DNA of 32,233 nucleotides. It comes from an uncultured Acidobacteriota bacterium (lineage in GTDB: Bacteria > Acidobacteriota > JAAYUB01). Location of the stretch: positions 1 through 32,233 of the forward strand of contig CALAMB010000096.1 of NCBI GenBank assembly GCA_937925645.1, given 5' to 3'. The translations under genes were made by a program, and so were the position numbers. Numbering within the stretch: position 1 is the stretch's first letter; each line of letters starts with the position of its first letter. Below the pieces are notes generated by a model. The model had not been told where the DNA came from and did not search any database. It saw only the letters and a program-made list of their open reading frames with translations. Shown here in pieces: positions 16,578-24,992 of this stretch.

Positions 16578-17741
16578 TCACATCCGGAACCCCTGCTCCT
16601 TACCGACGAGTTTGACCGGCAGTTGGATTTTGCGGCCGTCGCGGTACAGGGTCACCGTGACCGTCTCGCCCAGGTTCTTGTTGAGCAGGTAGCTGGAGAA
16701 ATCGGCCTGGCCGGAGACGGCGCGGTCGTCCACCCCCACGATGAAATCGCCGCCGATGACCAGCCGGGAGAAGCCCAGCCGCACCCGCTGCGTGCCGCCC
16801 CGGATGCCCGCCTGGCTGGCGCTGCTGCCGGGTTCCACGTAGGCGACCAGAACCCCGCTCTCAGCCGGGAGCTTCAGGTAGCCGGCGAGTTGGGCGTCGA
16901 TGTCCTGTCCGTAGACGCCCACCCAGGGGCGGCGGACCTTGCCGTACTGGATCAGGTCGGCGACCACCCGCCGGACGGTATCGGCCGGCACGGCGAAACC
17001 GATGCCGATGCTGCCCCCGCTGGTGGTGAAAATGGACGTGTTCACGCCGATCAGCCGGCCGCCGGCGTCGATCAGGGGGCCGCCGGAATTGCCCGGATTG
17101 ATGGCGGCATCGGTCTGGATCACGTTGTCGATGATGTATCCGGCCCGGGACTTGATGCTCCGCCCCAGTGAGGAGATGATCCCGTGGCTCATGGTGCGCG
17201 TCAGTCCGAACGGATTGCCGATGGCGAAGACGTGCTGGCCCACCTTCAGGTCGGCCGACGTGCCCATGGGGAGCGGCTTGAGCTGGCCGGCCGGCGCCTT
17301 GATCCGGATGACCGCCAGGTCGTCGATCTCGTCGAAGCCCACCACTTCGGCGGGGTATTTCAGCTTGTCCGTCAGGCTGACCAGAATCTGATCGGCTTTT
17401 TCGATCACGTGATGGTTGGTCAGAATGTGTCCGTCGGTGTCCAGGATCGAGCCCGAGCCGGTGCCCGACTCGCGGTACGGTTCGAAGAAGAAGTCGTACG
17501 ACACCTCGATGGTGGTGATGTTGACCACCGACGGGCTGAGCTGCTCGTAAATGCGGATACCGGTGGCCTCGTCCGGGGTGGGCGGCGCCGCGGCGATGGC
17601 CTCCGCCAGGCGGGGCGATTGGACCAGCCCGGGCGCCGGGCCGGACCCGGGTCCGGACAAGAGGAAGAACAGCAAACCGGTCAACAGGCCGCCGATCAGG
17701 CAGCCCAGCACCAGAATAGCCATTACCGCACGTTTGTTCAT
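16578..17741 (-). CDS. HtrA/Deg-family serine protease with one PDZ domain
   Basis: A 387-residue protein with an N-terminal membrane anchor (residues 6-28) rather than a clear cleaved signal. Trypsin-like catalytic triad: His111 in ILTNHHVIE, Asp141 in DDLAVIRI and Ser219 in INPGNSGGPL. A single PDZ domain follows at about 275-375 (GVLVAYVEPGSSASQAGI, GGDFIVGVDDRAVSG). One PDZ and an anchor make it closer in layout to DegS than to DegP. It probably cuts damaged envelope proteins or a regulator in the periplasm. The gene starts 27 nt after the hairpin-plus-T8 terminator of the upstream binding-protein gene. GGAG is 10 nt before the ATG. How it gets its own transcript is unclear. Confidence 0.93.
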   Translation of the reverse strand: MNKRAVMAILVLGCLIGGLLTGLLFFLLSGPGSGPAPGLVQSPRLAEAIAAAPPTPDEATGIRIYEQLSPSVVNITTIEVSYDFFFEPYRESGTGSGSILDTDGHILTNHHVIEKADQILVSLTDKLKYPAEVVGFDEIDDLAVIRIKAPAGQLKPLPMGTSADLKVGQHVFAIGNPFGLTRTMSHGIISSLGRSIKSRAGYIIDNVIQTDAAINPGNSGGPLIDAGGRLIGVNTSIFTTSGGSIGIGFAVPADTVRRVVADLIQYGKVRRPWVGVYGQDIDAQLAGYLKLPAESGVLVAYVEPGSSASQAGIRGGTQRVRLGFSRLVIGGDFIVGVDDRAVSGQADFSSYLLNKNLGETVTVTLYRDGRKIQLPVKLVGKEQGFRM

Positions 17742-17755
17742 GGTCGGATCACTCC

Positions 17756-17784
17756 AAAAAAAAGGGCCAGCATGACACTGGCCC
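17756..17784 (-). terminator. Intrinsic terminator after the ABC binding-protein gene
   Basis: On the minus strand GGGCCAG, a 7-nt loop and CTGGCCC (17764-17784 overall) form a perfect 7-bp stem followed by eight T (17763-17756). This is a textbook Rho-independent terminator, 25 nt past the stop of the binding-protein gene. It ends directly at the GGAG ribosome site of htrA. Confidence 0.9.
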
Positions 17785-17809
17785 GTTCGAAATACTCAAC
17801 GCGATAAAG

Positions 17810-18619
17810 CTATTTGGGAGCCGGTTCGGCCGGCGCATCGACCGGCAGGTCGAGCTTCCACTTCTTGATCAGCTCGTCCAGTTCGCCGCTATCTTGCAGT
17901 TTTTTGATGATCCGGTCCACTTCCGCCTTGAGCTCGACGTCGCCGGTCCGGAAAACGATGCCGTATTCCTCCCGGGTCAGGAGTCCGCCCACCAGCTTCA
18001 GGTTGGTGAGCATCCGAATGTCGAACTGGACGGTGGGCGCGTCGCCGACCACCGCATCCAGCAGCTTGCGGTTGAGCTCGAAAAGGGCGTCGTCGGGCGA
18101 GTCGAACTGGACGATCTGGAGTTCGCCGGGGCCCATCTTCAGCAGAAACTGCTCGGCGGTGGTATCTTTCTGGACGCCGATCTTCTTACCCTTCAGATCG
18201 GCCGCCGACTTGATCTCCTCGTTCTCCTTCCGGACGGCGATGATCTGGCCGGTGGTGTAGTAGGGGATGGAGAACAGGAAGGTTTTCGTCCGATCCGGGG
18301 TGATGGTCACGGCGTTGACCACCATGTCCACCTCGCCGGTCTGCAGATATTCGAAACACTGCTCAAACTGCTTCTTGATCCACTGGGTCTTCACGCCCAT
18401 CTCACGGGCCACCGCTTCGGCCAGCTCGTAGTCGAAGCCGGCCACGCCGGTTCCCGAACCGAACTCGAAGGGCGGATTGACCGGGTGAGTGGCAATGATC
18501 AGCTTGCCTTCCTTTTTGATCTTTTCCAGGGTGTTTTGGGGCGCTCCGGGGCCGCAGGCGGCCATGAGGATCAACAAGGCCAAAATCAACACAGGCGCTA
18601 TAATTGCAAGCTTTTTCAA
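17810..18619 (-). CDS. Amino-acid-type ABC transporter substrate-binding lipoprotein (SBP family 3)
   Basis: A 269-residue lipoprotein: LKKLAIIAPVLILALLILMAAC gives a hydrophobic signal ending at a lipobox-like Cys. The mature part is a bacterial extracellular solute-binding protein family 3: GKLIIATHPVNPPFEF, GFDYELAEAVAREMGV, VDMVVNAVTITPDRTKTFLFS, YYTTGQIIAVRK, LKGKKIGVQKDTTAEQFL. It captures polar amino acids or similar small ligands in the periplasm. No permease or ATPase gene is next to it, so it is an orphan component. The start is TTG at 18619, with GAGGAGG five nt upstream; a longer ATG/TTG version would spoil the signal peptide. A clear terminator follows the gene. Confidence 0.9.
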   Translation of the reverse strand: MKKLAIIAPVLILALLILMAACGPGAPQNTLEKIKKEGKLIIATHPVNPPFEFGSGTGVAGFDYELAEAVAREMGVKTQWIKKQFEQCFEYLQTGEVDMVVNAVTITPDRTKTFLFSIPYYTTGQIIAVRKENEEIKSAADLKGKKIGVQKDTTAEQFLLKMGPGELQIVQFDSPDDALFELNRKLLDAVVGDAPTVQFDIRMLTNLKLVGGLLTREEYGIVFRTGDVELKAEVDRIIKKLQDSGELDELIKKWKLDLPVDAPAEPAPK

Positions 18620-18662
18620 GTTGTCCTCCTCAATGTCCCGACTCGAATCAGAAGTAGACAGT

Positions 18663-18692
18663 AACATACTCTTGCCACCGGTTAAAAATCAA
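18663..18692 (-). promoter_or_regulatory. Possible promoter for the ABC binding-protein gene
   Basis: On the minus strand TTGATT (18687-18692, 4/6) and TATGTT (18663-18668, 4/6) are 18 nt apart. GTTAAAAAT occurs twice on the plus strand (18681-18689 and 18693-18701), 12 bp apart, overlapping the -35 region and the end of the acetyltransferase gene. The match is moderate. Confidence 0.35.
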
Positions 18693-19174
18693 GTTAAAAA
18701 TGCCCCGCCCGGCGGGTGGGAAAGCCGCCGGGACATGCACACGGCGTCCTCGGGCGGCGAGTCATAATAGCCGCGCCGGACCCGGTCCGGGGCGAAGCCG
18801 TGGCGGGTGTACAGCGCAATGGCCGGCCGGTTGGATGCCCGGACCTCCAGGTAACAGGACGCGACGCCGGCGGCGGGGAGGCTGGCCAGGACGCCGCCCA
18901 GCAGGCAGCCGCCGAATCCCCGCCGCTTGAATTCCGGCAGGACGCCCATGTCAAGAATCTCGGCCTCCGGCGGGACCACCTGGTACAGAATAAATCCCAC
19001 CGGAAGCCGTGACACCGCGGGAACCACGAGCAGGCGGACGCGGGTGGCCGGCTGGCGCCGGAGGGCGTGGATCTGGTTCAGCGTGGGCGGTGTCAGCCCG
19101 GTCCGGACCGCGATCCGGCGGATGCCCGCCGCGGCGAACACGTCCAGGATTCGATGCAGCCGGTGGGGCAGCAT
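18689..19174 (-). CDS. rimI: GNAT-family N-acetyltransferase, RimI-like
   Basis: A 161-residue GNAT enzyme. The acetyl-CoA loop is visible as EFKRRGFGGCLLGGVL (Q/RxxGxG/A type), preceded by the beta strand ILDMGVLP. It is followed by CYLEVRASNRPAIALYTRHGFAPDRVRRGYY, which closely matches RimI (LEVRxSNxxAxxLYxxxGF). RimI acetylates the N-terminal Ala of ribosomal protein S18 in E. coli. The gene begins 7 nt after tsaB, a very common tsaB-rimI pairing that supports the call. The N-terminus is a little longer and more basic than usual. No strong ribosome site is seen. Confidence 0.82.
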   Translation of the reverse strand: MLPHRLHRILDVFAAAGIRRIAVRTGLTPPTLNQIHALRRQPATRVRLLVVPAVSRLPVGFILYQVVPPEAEILDMGVLPEFKRRGFGGCLLGGVLASLPAAGVASCYLEVRASNRPAIALYTRHGFAPDRVRRGYYDSPPEDAVCMSRRLSHPPGGAFLT

Positions 19175-19181
19175 GGACGGA

Positions 19182-19886
19182 TTACCCGGTGCTTTTGGGC
19201 CGGCGGATGTCGGGCGGCCGGATATAGAACGCTTGCGGCGCGCCCCCCTCGGCGAGTGCGTCCGGCCCCGCCCGGCCGATTTCCAGCGCGAGGATGTCGG
19301 CCGGGCCCAGGGGGTGGCGGCCGTCCGGGGGCGGGGCGGGCGCCGGGTCCGGGATGGGGGAGCCCTGAAGCAGCGGCACGGCGGAGCCGATCAACGCCGC
19401 ATCCGGGTGGGCTGCCAGAATGTTTCGCGTGTCCTCGAGTTCCCGTTCGGCGTAGGCCGCGAGCAGGGTCAACCGCCCACCCTGCCGGTGGAAAACCGCC
19501 CCGTAGATGTGGCTGCGCCGGGCGTCCAGGCAGACGCCCACCGGACCGTCCGGCAGCGACGGGTGAAGCGCCAGCAGTTCCATGGCGTTGCGCCCGACGA
19601 CCGGGATGTCGAGCGCATCCGCCAGCCCCAGCGCGGTGGCGATCCCGATCCGGATGCCGGTGAAAGAACCCGGGCCGGTCACGGCGGCAACGGCGTCCAG
19701 ATCCGCCAGGCGCCAGCCGTTCAGCTCCAGCACGCCGTCGATGCTGGCCAGCAGCGTCTCGGCATGCGGGGTGTCGGCGCGTAGCTCCAGCCGCCCCCGG
19801 AGCGCCGGGCCCTCAGCCGTGGCCAGCGCCTGGACGGGCGTTGTGGTGTCGAAGGCCAGAACCCGCAGTGGTCGAGTCGCGTTCAT
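19182..19886 (-). CDS. tsaB: tRNA threonylcarbamoyladenosine biosynthesis protein TsaB
   Basis: A 234-residue ASKHA-fold protein. Key features are the N-terminal LAFDTTTPVQALA strand pair and the signature GPGSFTGIRIG at 71-81, followed by ALGLADALDIPVVG. TsaB is the partner that holds TsaD in the complex making t6A37 of tRNAs that decode ANN codons. The final 60 residues are Pro-rich and variable, as is usual for this family. It lies between the unknown lipoprotein gene (36 nt upstream) and rimI. tsaD and tsaE are not in the window. Confidence 0.92.
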   Translation of the reverse strand: MNATRPLRVLAFDTTTPVQALATAEGPALRGRLELRADTPHAETLLASIDGVLELNGWRLADLDAVAAVTGPGSFTGIRIGIATALGLADALDIPVVGRNAMELLALHPSLPDGPVGVCLDARRSHIYGAVFHRQGGRLTLLAAYAERELEDTRNILAAHPDAALIGSAVPLLQGSPIPDPAPAPPPDGRHPLGPADILALEIGRAGPDALAEGGAPQAFYIRPPDIRRPKSTG

Positions 19887-19899
19887 CGGTCCGCCCGTG

Positions 19900-19920
19900 G
19901 GGCGCCGCGCGCGGGCGCCC
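19900..19920. other. GC-rich hairpin between the lipoprotein gene and tsaB
   Basis: GGGCGCC (19900-19906) and GGCGCCC (19914-19920) give a 7-bp stem with a 7-nt GC loop, starting 2 nt beyond the lipoprotein stop. There is no T-run, so it may only reduce read-through or protect the upstream message. Confidence 0.4.
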
Positions 19921-19922
19921 GG

Positions 19923-20675
19923 TCACTGTCCATGGTAACCGGCTGGAAACCCTTTTTTAGGAAAAGCCCGTCGCAGCGCCCGGACGATCTCGCGGATTTC
20001 CTGAAGGTCGGTCAGCGGCGTGACGTGCACAGTCAGCTCGTCGACGGAAACGGTATAAGTTTTCGGGAACAGCAGGTTGCACAACCGCCGCTCGAACGCG
20101 CTGACCCGGTGGAGCAGCAGGGTGATCATGGCGTTGTGCTGTCCCTTGCGCGCCATCTCGCTGTAGCGGCGCCGGATCGCGTTCCGGTCGAACTGGCCGT
20201 CGAGTTGTCCCGGCAGGAGGAAGGCCAGGCGACTGGCCAAATTGCCGCTCAGCTTGTCGATGTCCCCGAAAATATCGCCGATGGGGTAATTTTTGTATCG
20301 CTCAGGCGGCGAGGACCGGAGATAGAGCACCTCCCGCGAGGTGGTGACGAGCTTGGCGTTGGTACCGAGGAGATCGGTGATGTAGATCCGGAAGCGCCCG
20401 CGGAAGATCAGCCGGTCGCTTTCCGCCATGTCCGCCTCGCGCTGGTTGGCGCCGATCAGCGGCGCCAGCGATCTGGACATGTACTCGTAGTACTGCTGGC
20501 GCAGGGTGGGATTGATCTTGAAGTAATCGTCCGGATTGTCCAGCTCCGGCGGCGTGCACTGGAAGATATCCAGGACGGGTGCCGGCGCGTCGTCGGCCGG
20601 TTCCTGCGGGCATCCGGTTGACGCGGCCAGGACCCCCAGCAGCAGACATATCACTGCGCGGATGGGCTTCCTCAT
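19923..20675 (-). CDS. Uncharacterised lipoprotein
   Basis: A 250-residue protein whose N-terminus (MRKPIRAVICLLLGVLAASTGC) looks like a lipoprotein signal, with Cys22 as the lipidated residue. The mature part is mixed alpha/beta, rich in Arg and Tyr, with runs such as NPDDYFKINPTLRQQYYEYM, LIFRGRFRIYITDLLG and YTVSVDELTVHVTPLTDL. I recognise no family or catalytic motif. The start at 20675 has AGGA nine nt upstream and follows the uppP stop by 5 nt, so it belongs to the Bat-uppP operon. A longer in-frame open stretch reaching to 21017 is the antisense-like frame of uppP and is not coding. A role in envelope or cell-wall function is only guessed from neighbours. Confidence 0.75.
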   Translation of the reverse strand: MRKPIRAVICLLLGVLAASTGCPQEPADDAPAPVLDIFQCTPPELDNPDDYFKINPTLRQQYYEYMSRSLAPLIGANQREADMAESDRLIFRGRFRIYITDLLGTNAKLVTTSREVLYLRSSPPERYKNYPIGDIFGDIDKLSGNLASRLAFLLPGQLDGQFDRNAIRRRYSEMARKGQHNAMITLLLHRVSAFERRLCNLLFPKTYTVSVDELTVHVTPLTDLQEIREIVRALRRAFPKKGFPAGYHGQ

Positions 20676-20680
20676 GGATA

Positions 20681-21481
20681 TCAATCCTTCGGCCAAAAAA
20701 TCAGGATCAGCGGCACGAGCGCCAGGCGGTACCAGGCGAACGGCCGGAGGGTCGTGCGGCCGAGCAGGTGGATGAATCCTTTCACCGCCAGCCAGGCCGA
20801 GGCGAACGAGACCGCGAAGCCGACAAAAAGGAACAACAGGTCGCCGGCGGACAGCAGGCCCCAACTGCCGGCCAGCTCGTAGCAGCCGGCCGCCAGCAGG
20901 AGGGGCACGGCGGCGATGAACGAGTACTCCGCCGCCAGCCGGCGGCCGGCGCCCAGGATCATGGCGCCCATGATGGTGGCGGCGGAACGGGAGAAGCCGG
21001 GCCACAGGGCGAAGCACTGGAAGAGCCCGATCCCGAGCGCCTGTTTGAAGTTCAGGTCGTCGATGCTCGTGATGCGCGGCGCGGGCGCCCGGGCTTCGAT
21101 GGCCAGGATGGCCACGGCGCCCACCGCCAGGGCTCCGGCCACGGCCAGGGGGGTGAACAGGTGCGTCTTGATCTGGTGATGGATCAGGACACCCAGCAGG
21201 GCGGCCGGCGCCGATGTTGCGGCGAGCAGCAGCAGACCCCGCCAGCCGGAAAACCGGCGGGCCGGATCGGTGCGGAGCAGCCCCCGGAATCGCTCCCGGT
21301 AGATCACGACCACCGAGAGGATCGCGCCCATCTGAATCACGATCTCGAACGTGGCGGCCTTGGGCCCCTTGAAATCGAGCAGGTATCCCGCCAGGATGAG
21401 ATGGCCGGTCGAAGACACCGGCAGGAACTCGGTCAGCCCTTCGACAATGCCCAGGATGACGGCGGCGGCGAGGGATATCAC
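20681..21481 (-). CDS. uppP: Undecaprenyl-diphosphate phosphatase (UppP/BacA)
   Basis: A 266-residue polytopic inner-membrane enzyme that removes a phosphate from undecaprenyl diphosphate, recycling the lipid carrier for peptidoglycan and glycan export. The first motif EGLTEFLPVSSTGHLIL (about residues 14-30) is canonical. The second reads LWPGFSRSAATIMGAMILG; the usual PGxSRSGxT has Ala in place of Gly, a change also seen in some lineages. Eight or so hydrophobic segments follow the family layout. Translation starts at GTG 21481, overlapping the batD stop by 4 nt (GTGA), so it is translationally coupled to BatD. Confidence 0.95.
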   Translation of the reverse strand: MISLAAAVILGIVEGLTEFLPVSSTGHLILAGYLLDFKGPKAATFEIVIQMGAILSVVVIYRERFRGLLRTDPARRFSGWRGLLLLAATSAPAALLGVLIHHQIKTHLFTPLAVAGALAVGAVAILAIEARAPAPRITSIDDLNFKQALGIGLFQCFALWPGFSRSAATIMGAMILGAGRRLAAEYSFIAAVPLLLAAGCYELAGSWGLLSAGDLLFLFVGFAVSFASAWLAVKGFIHLLGRTTLRPFAWYRLALVPLILIFWPKD

Positions 21482-23283
21482 GGCGCGATCTCCGGGGGGT
21501 TCTTGGCCTGCTTGAGCTGCGCGTGGAACTGCTTCACCTGGTTCAGCATCCGGGTGCGTTCGGGTACGTCGTACTTCACGTTGGCGAACCGGGCCTCGTC
21601 GCAGTTGTTCAGCACCTGGAAGACGCTGTCGACGCCCTCGGCGTCGATGCCGCGGCGGCGGAGCACGTCGCGCAGTTCGTCCTGGAACAGGGCGGCGGGC
21701 GTCACGCCGGCGCCCTCCCGGATGGACCGGACCAGCGCGTCCGACAGCAGGTCCCAAAGCGACTCCGCGCCCCGGTGGGCGGCCACTTCCTCGGCTTCCT
21801 TAAGCACGGCGTCCACCGACGGCGGCCGCCGTTTCAGCGCCTTGACCGCCGGGGAATGGTGCTTGAACCACACTCCGTAGCCGAGCATTCCCACCAGCAC
21901 GGCGGCCAAACCAATGAGGATGCCGACGAGCACGGCGGACGGCGGAGCCGCCTGGTTTTCCGTCGTTTTGGCGTCGGCCAGCGACGCGGACGGGTCGTCC
22001 AATTCCTGCACGTTGAAGCGGACCGGCTCCGTGGCCCGCCGCACGAATTCCTGGCGGTCGGTGTCGAATGTCACGAACGCCACCGCGGGAAAGTCGATCG
22101 GTCCGAGGCGCTTCGGGTACAGGAGAATTTCCCAGATCTTTTCGCCGCCGAAGCGCGTCCGCGGCGGGTTATGGGACTGGTCCACGAACGGCTGGAAGCT
22201 CGCGTGGACGGCGCGGACCGAGACGATGTTGAAATCCGGGTTTTCCAGCGGCATCTCCGGCGGCATCAACCCGCGGATGTTTCCGGAACCCTTGATGGTC
22301 AAGTAGAGCGGGAATGCCTGGCCCAGCCTGATTTTGGACGAAGCGTATTTGAGCGCCAGCTGATACACGCCCACTTCGGCGCGTTCGCGGGTGTCGTCGG
22401 GGGGCGCGGGCAGCGGCCGGACGTTGAGCTGGATCGGGCCGGTGCTCAGGATCCTGTCCTCGACCACCGGCGCACCGGGCGCGGAGGTTTCGCCGAGGAT
22501 TTTCCAGCTGGCGGGCTCGACGGTGAAACGACCCGCCTCGAGGGGAAAAAGGACGACCCGTTCCAGAATGAGCTGGTAGAAGGTGACGCCTTGCCTGACC
22601 ACGGTTTCGAGCGGATTGTCCGCCTGCGGGGTGAGCTGTTCGGCCCAGAAATGCTTGAAATCGGGTTTTTTCACCTGGACCGCTTTGCGCCCGAGCCCGC
22701 GGCGGGTGAGCAGCTTGTACGTGACCAGGACCTGTTCGCCCAGATACGGAGACGTCGTGTCGGCCTCGGCGATGAGCTTCAGCTCGTCACCGGGCAGGAT
22801 GTCTGACCGGCGCTGAGTCGACGGCAGGGTCGGCGCGGCGGTCGCCGCCGACAGGCGCCGCGGATTCTCCGTGCCGTCGGAATTCAGGATTTTGATGTCG
22901 AGGGGTTTGGAGCGGAACTGGAAATCGGGCAGCCGGATTTCGATGACCGGAACGGTGGTGATGCCGCTCTCCATGGGCACGTAGGATGCCACGAAGCGGA
23001 ACAGTGTGATCGTCTTCCCGCCGATCCCCAGGGGGACGACGGAGCTGGTCTGATCCACCAGGATGCAGCCCGGGATCTTCGGCCACTGGGGCGAGGACAG
23101 GGCCGCCAGGTTGACCCCCTTGATCTGCAGGGTGATGTTCAGCGTGTCCGATGGCGTCAGGGTTGTCTTGCTGAGCGTCAGCCGCACGTCGGGCCTGTCG
23201 GCGGCGGCGGTTTCGGCTCGCGGCCATCCGCCGGCGGCTGTCAGCGCCAACAACGACAGGATGATCAACAACCGCTTCAGCAT
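21478..23283 (-). CDS. batD: BatD-family protein (oxygen-tolerance/protein BatD)
   Basis: About 601 residues: a signal peptide (MLKRLLIILSLLALTAAGGW), a long periplasmic beta-sandwich region, one transmembrane helix near residues 455-478 (SAVLVGILIGLAAVLVGMLG), and a cytoplasmic C-terminal helical domain. The start DVRLTLSKTTLTPSDTLNITLQIKG and later SYVPMESGITTVPVIEIRL match BatD. In Bacteroides and Leptospira, Bat proteins were first linked to aerotolerance; their mechanism is still unclear, and a link to envelope integrity is suspected. ATG 23283 is chosen as the signal peptide starts there; an overlapping GTG at 23295 is possible. It is flanked by the BatB/C fusion upstream and uppP downstream in one operon. 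Confidence 0.88.
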   Translation of the reverse strand: MLKRLLIILSLLALTAAGGWPRAETAAADRPDVRLTLSKTTLTPSDTLNITLQIKGVNLAALSSPQWPKIPGCILVDQTSSVVPLGIGGKTITLFRFVASYVPMESGITTVPVIEIRLPDFQFRSKPLDIKILNSDGTENPRRLSAATAAPTLPSTQRRSDILPGDELKLIAEADTTSPYLGEQVLVTYKLLTRRGLGRKAVQVKKPDFKHFWAEQLTPQADNPLETVVRQGVTFYQLILERVVLFPLEAGRFTVEPASWKILGETSAPGAPVVEDRILSTGPIQLNVRPLPAPPDDTRERAEVGVYQLALKYASSKIRLGQAFPLYLTIKGSGNIRGLMPPEMPLENPDFNIVSVRAVHASFQPFVDQSHNPPRTRFGGEKIWEILLYPKRLGPIDFPAVAFVTFDTDRQEFVRRATEPVRFNVQELDDPSASLADAKTTENQAAPPSAVLVGILIGLAAVLVGMLGYGVWFKHHSPAVKALKRRPPSVDAVLKEAEEVAAHRGAESLWDLLSDALVRSIREGAGVTPAALFQDELRDVLRRRGIDAEGVDSVFQVLNNCDEARFANVKYDVPERTRMLNQVKQFHAQLKQAKNPPEIAP

Positions 23284-23291
23284 GAGTTCGC

Positions 23292-24857
23292 TCACCAATA
23301 GGGACCGCTGGTATCCAGCGGAAGATCGCGCGGCTGGGGCATGCGGGTCTGTTCCTGGTCCCGCAGGGAGTCCAACAGCCGGTCGAGCGGTTCGTCCGGC
23401 GGGGGCGGCGACGACTCGGGCGGCGTCGGCGGCTCCCGGTGGCGAAGCAGCAGTTCCAGGTTCCAGCGGGACCCGAAATCCGCCGGCGAACGCTCCAGGG
23501 CGAGCCGGTAGGCCGCGGCTGCCGGATCGACGCGGCCCTGCAGGTGGCGGCAGCAGCCCAGGTTGTACTGCAGGTCGCCGGCGCGGGAGCCGGATCCGGT
23601 CCGGCGGACACTCCTCTCCAGCACGTCGGCGGCGACGTCCAGCCGGCCGTTCATGGCCAGCGCCGCCGACAGGTTGACGGCAGCCAGCGCGTACGATTCA
23701 CTGCCGGCGGAGGCCTGTTCCAGGCCCGCCCGGTACGCGGCGGCGGCCCGGTCGTAGTCGCCGGCACGGTACAGGGCGTTGCCCGCCTCGATCCGCTCGG
23801 CCCAACGGCCCGCATCGCCGCAGCCGCCTAAACAGGCGGGCAGCAGAAACGCAACAATCGCGAGGCCCGCCGCGGGGCGGCGGAACTCGCGGTCGCGCAG
23901 CACGAGCAGGGCCCCGAGCGAGAACAGGGCGAGTCCGGCGGCCCAGGGCGAGCGGTCGCGGGCCCGCCGCGTCTTGCCGAACGTGCCGGTCACACGGTTC
24001 TTCAGGTTTTTGTTCAGGATCTGCCGCGCGGTCACGCCGACGGTTTCCAGCCGGTGGTAATCGCCGTCGAGCGATTGGGCCATGGCGGTGAGGTGCGCTT
24101 CCTGGAGGCGGGAGCGGACGTACTTTCCGTCGCGGTCCTTGATCCAGCTCTGGAACCGGGTGCGCGGGTCTTCGATGAACGACCCGTCGCGAGTGCCGAC
24201 GCCGACCACGATCAGTGTGACGGCTTCCCGGCGCAGGGCGTCGATCACCTGGAGCGAAGGCGATTTGAAGGACTCGCCGTCAGAGAGGAACACAACCGCC
24301 AGTTGGCGGTCCGGTTCCCGCTTGGCGATCATCCGCGACAGCGTGTCCAGCGGGGCGTCGAAGTTGGTGCCCTGGCGGTTGAGGACTTCGGGACTGATTT
24401 GGGCCAGCAGCCGGCGGATGATGTCCATGTCGGCGGTCATGGGGCAGACGGGAAAAGCCCCGCCGGCAAACGCGATCAGGCCGGCGCGAGCCCCGGGCAA
24501 CTCCTTGACGAGACTCAGGGCGAGAAATGAGGCGGCCTTCAGGCGGGAGGGCGGCACGTCGCGTGCGGTCATGCTGTAAGAGCAGTCGAGTACGAAATAG
24601 ATGTCCAGTCCGCTGGTGTAGACCACCTCCGCCTCGTCGCCCCAGCTCGGGCCGGCCAGCGCCAACAGGATGAAGACGGCCGCGGCGGGGATCAGCCACA
24701 CCCGCCCGGGCCCCGCCGCGCGCCGGCGGTCCGGCGACTGCGGCAAAAATCGGCGGCGTGTCGCGTCGGCTCGCCGCCACTGCCAGTACAGCCAGGCCAG
24801 CCCGGCCGCGAGCGCAATCCCTGTCCAATACAGCAATTGTTCGTTCTGAAATGCCAT
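23292..24857 (-). CDS. BatB/BatC fusion: VWA domain plus TPR protein
   Basis: A 521-residue membrane protein. Two N-terminal helices (about 9-25 and 54-70) are followed by a von Willebrand A domain at 83-275. Its MIDAS residues are all present: DCSYS at 91-95, Thr164 in QGTNFD and Asp193 in LSDGES. Two more helices at 304-320 and 329-342 follow, and then three or four TPR-like repeats at 350-465 (AGNALYRAGDYDRAAAAYRAGLE, QYNLGCCRHLQGRVDPAAAAYRLALE). A Pro-rich tail comes last. In many genomes batB and batC are separate genes; here they are one. MoxR and DUF58 genes, normally upstream, and a second VWA gene (batA) are absent. AAAGG lies 8 nt before ATG 24857, which begins the long leftward operon. 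Confidence 0.88.
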   Translation of the reverse strand: MAFQNEQLLYWTGIALAAGLAWLYWQWRRADATRRRFLPQSPDRRRAAGPGRVWLIPAAAVFILLALAGPSWGDEAEVVYTSGLDIYFVLDCSYSMTARDVPPSRLKAASFLALSLVKELPGARAGLIAFAGGAFPVCPMTADMDIIRRLLAQISPEVLNRQGTNFDAPLDTLSRMIAKREPDRQLAVVFLSDGESFKSPSLQVIDALRREAVTLIVVGVGTRDGSFIEDPRTRFQSWIKDRDGKYVRSRLQEAHLTAMAQSLDGDYHRLETVGVTARQILNKNLKNRVTGTFGKTRRARDRSPWAAGLALFSLGALLVLRDREFRRPAAGLAIVAFLLPACLGGCGDAGRWAERIEAGNALYRAGDYDRAAAAYRAGLEQASAGSESYALAAVNLSAALAMNGRLDVAADVLERSVRRTGSGSRAGDLQYNLGCCRHLQGRVDPAAAAYRLALERSPADFGSRWNLELLLRHREPPTPPESSPPPPDEPLDRLLDSLRDQEQTRMPQPRDLPLDTSGPYW

Positions 24858-24878
24858 GGGTGAACCTTTGACCCCCCC

Positions 24879-24907
24879 AATATAACATACCCCCGGAATC
24901 AGGCCAA
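24879..24907 (-). promoter_or_regulatory. Promoter for the bat-uppP-tsaB operon
   Basis: On the minus strand TTGGCC (24902-24907, 4/6) is 17 nt from TATATT (24879-24884, 5/6), and a TGT just before the hexamer makes it an extended -10. Transcription would begin near 24872, about 15 nt before the ATG. The facing FHA promoter is about 90 bp away. The remainder of this 217-nt gap is GC-rich with no other signal. Confidence 0.6.
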
Positions 24908-24992
24908 CGGACTTCCCGTCGGGGCCGGCGATCGGGCCGGCGGCCGTTCCGGCGGTTTCATCCGGCCCGCCCGGTCCGTTTTTGGCATGGAC

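Noticed and set aside
20676..21017. N-terminal extension of the unknown lipoprotein
   Set aside because: The extension lies in a shadow frame of uppP (Arg/Pro/His-rich) while the true lipoprotein signal starts at 20675.
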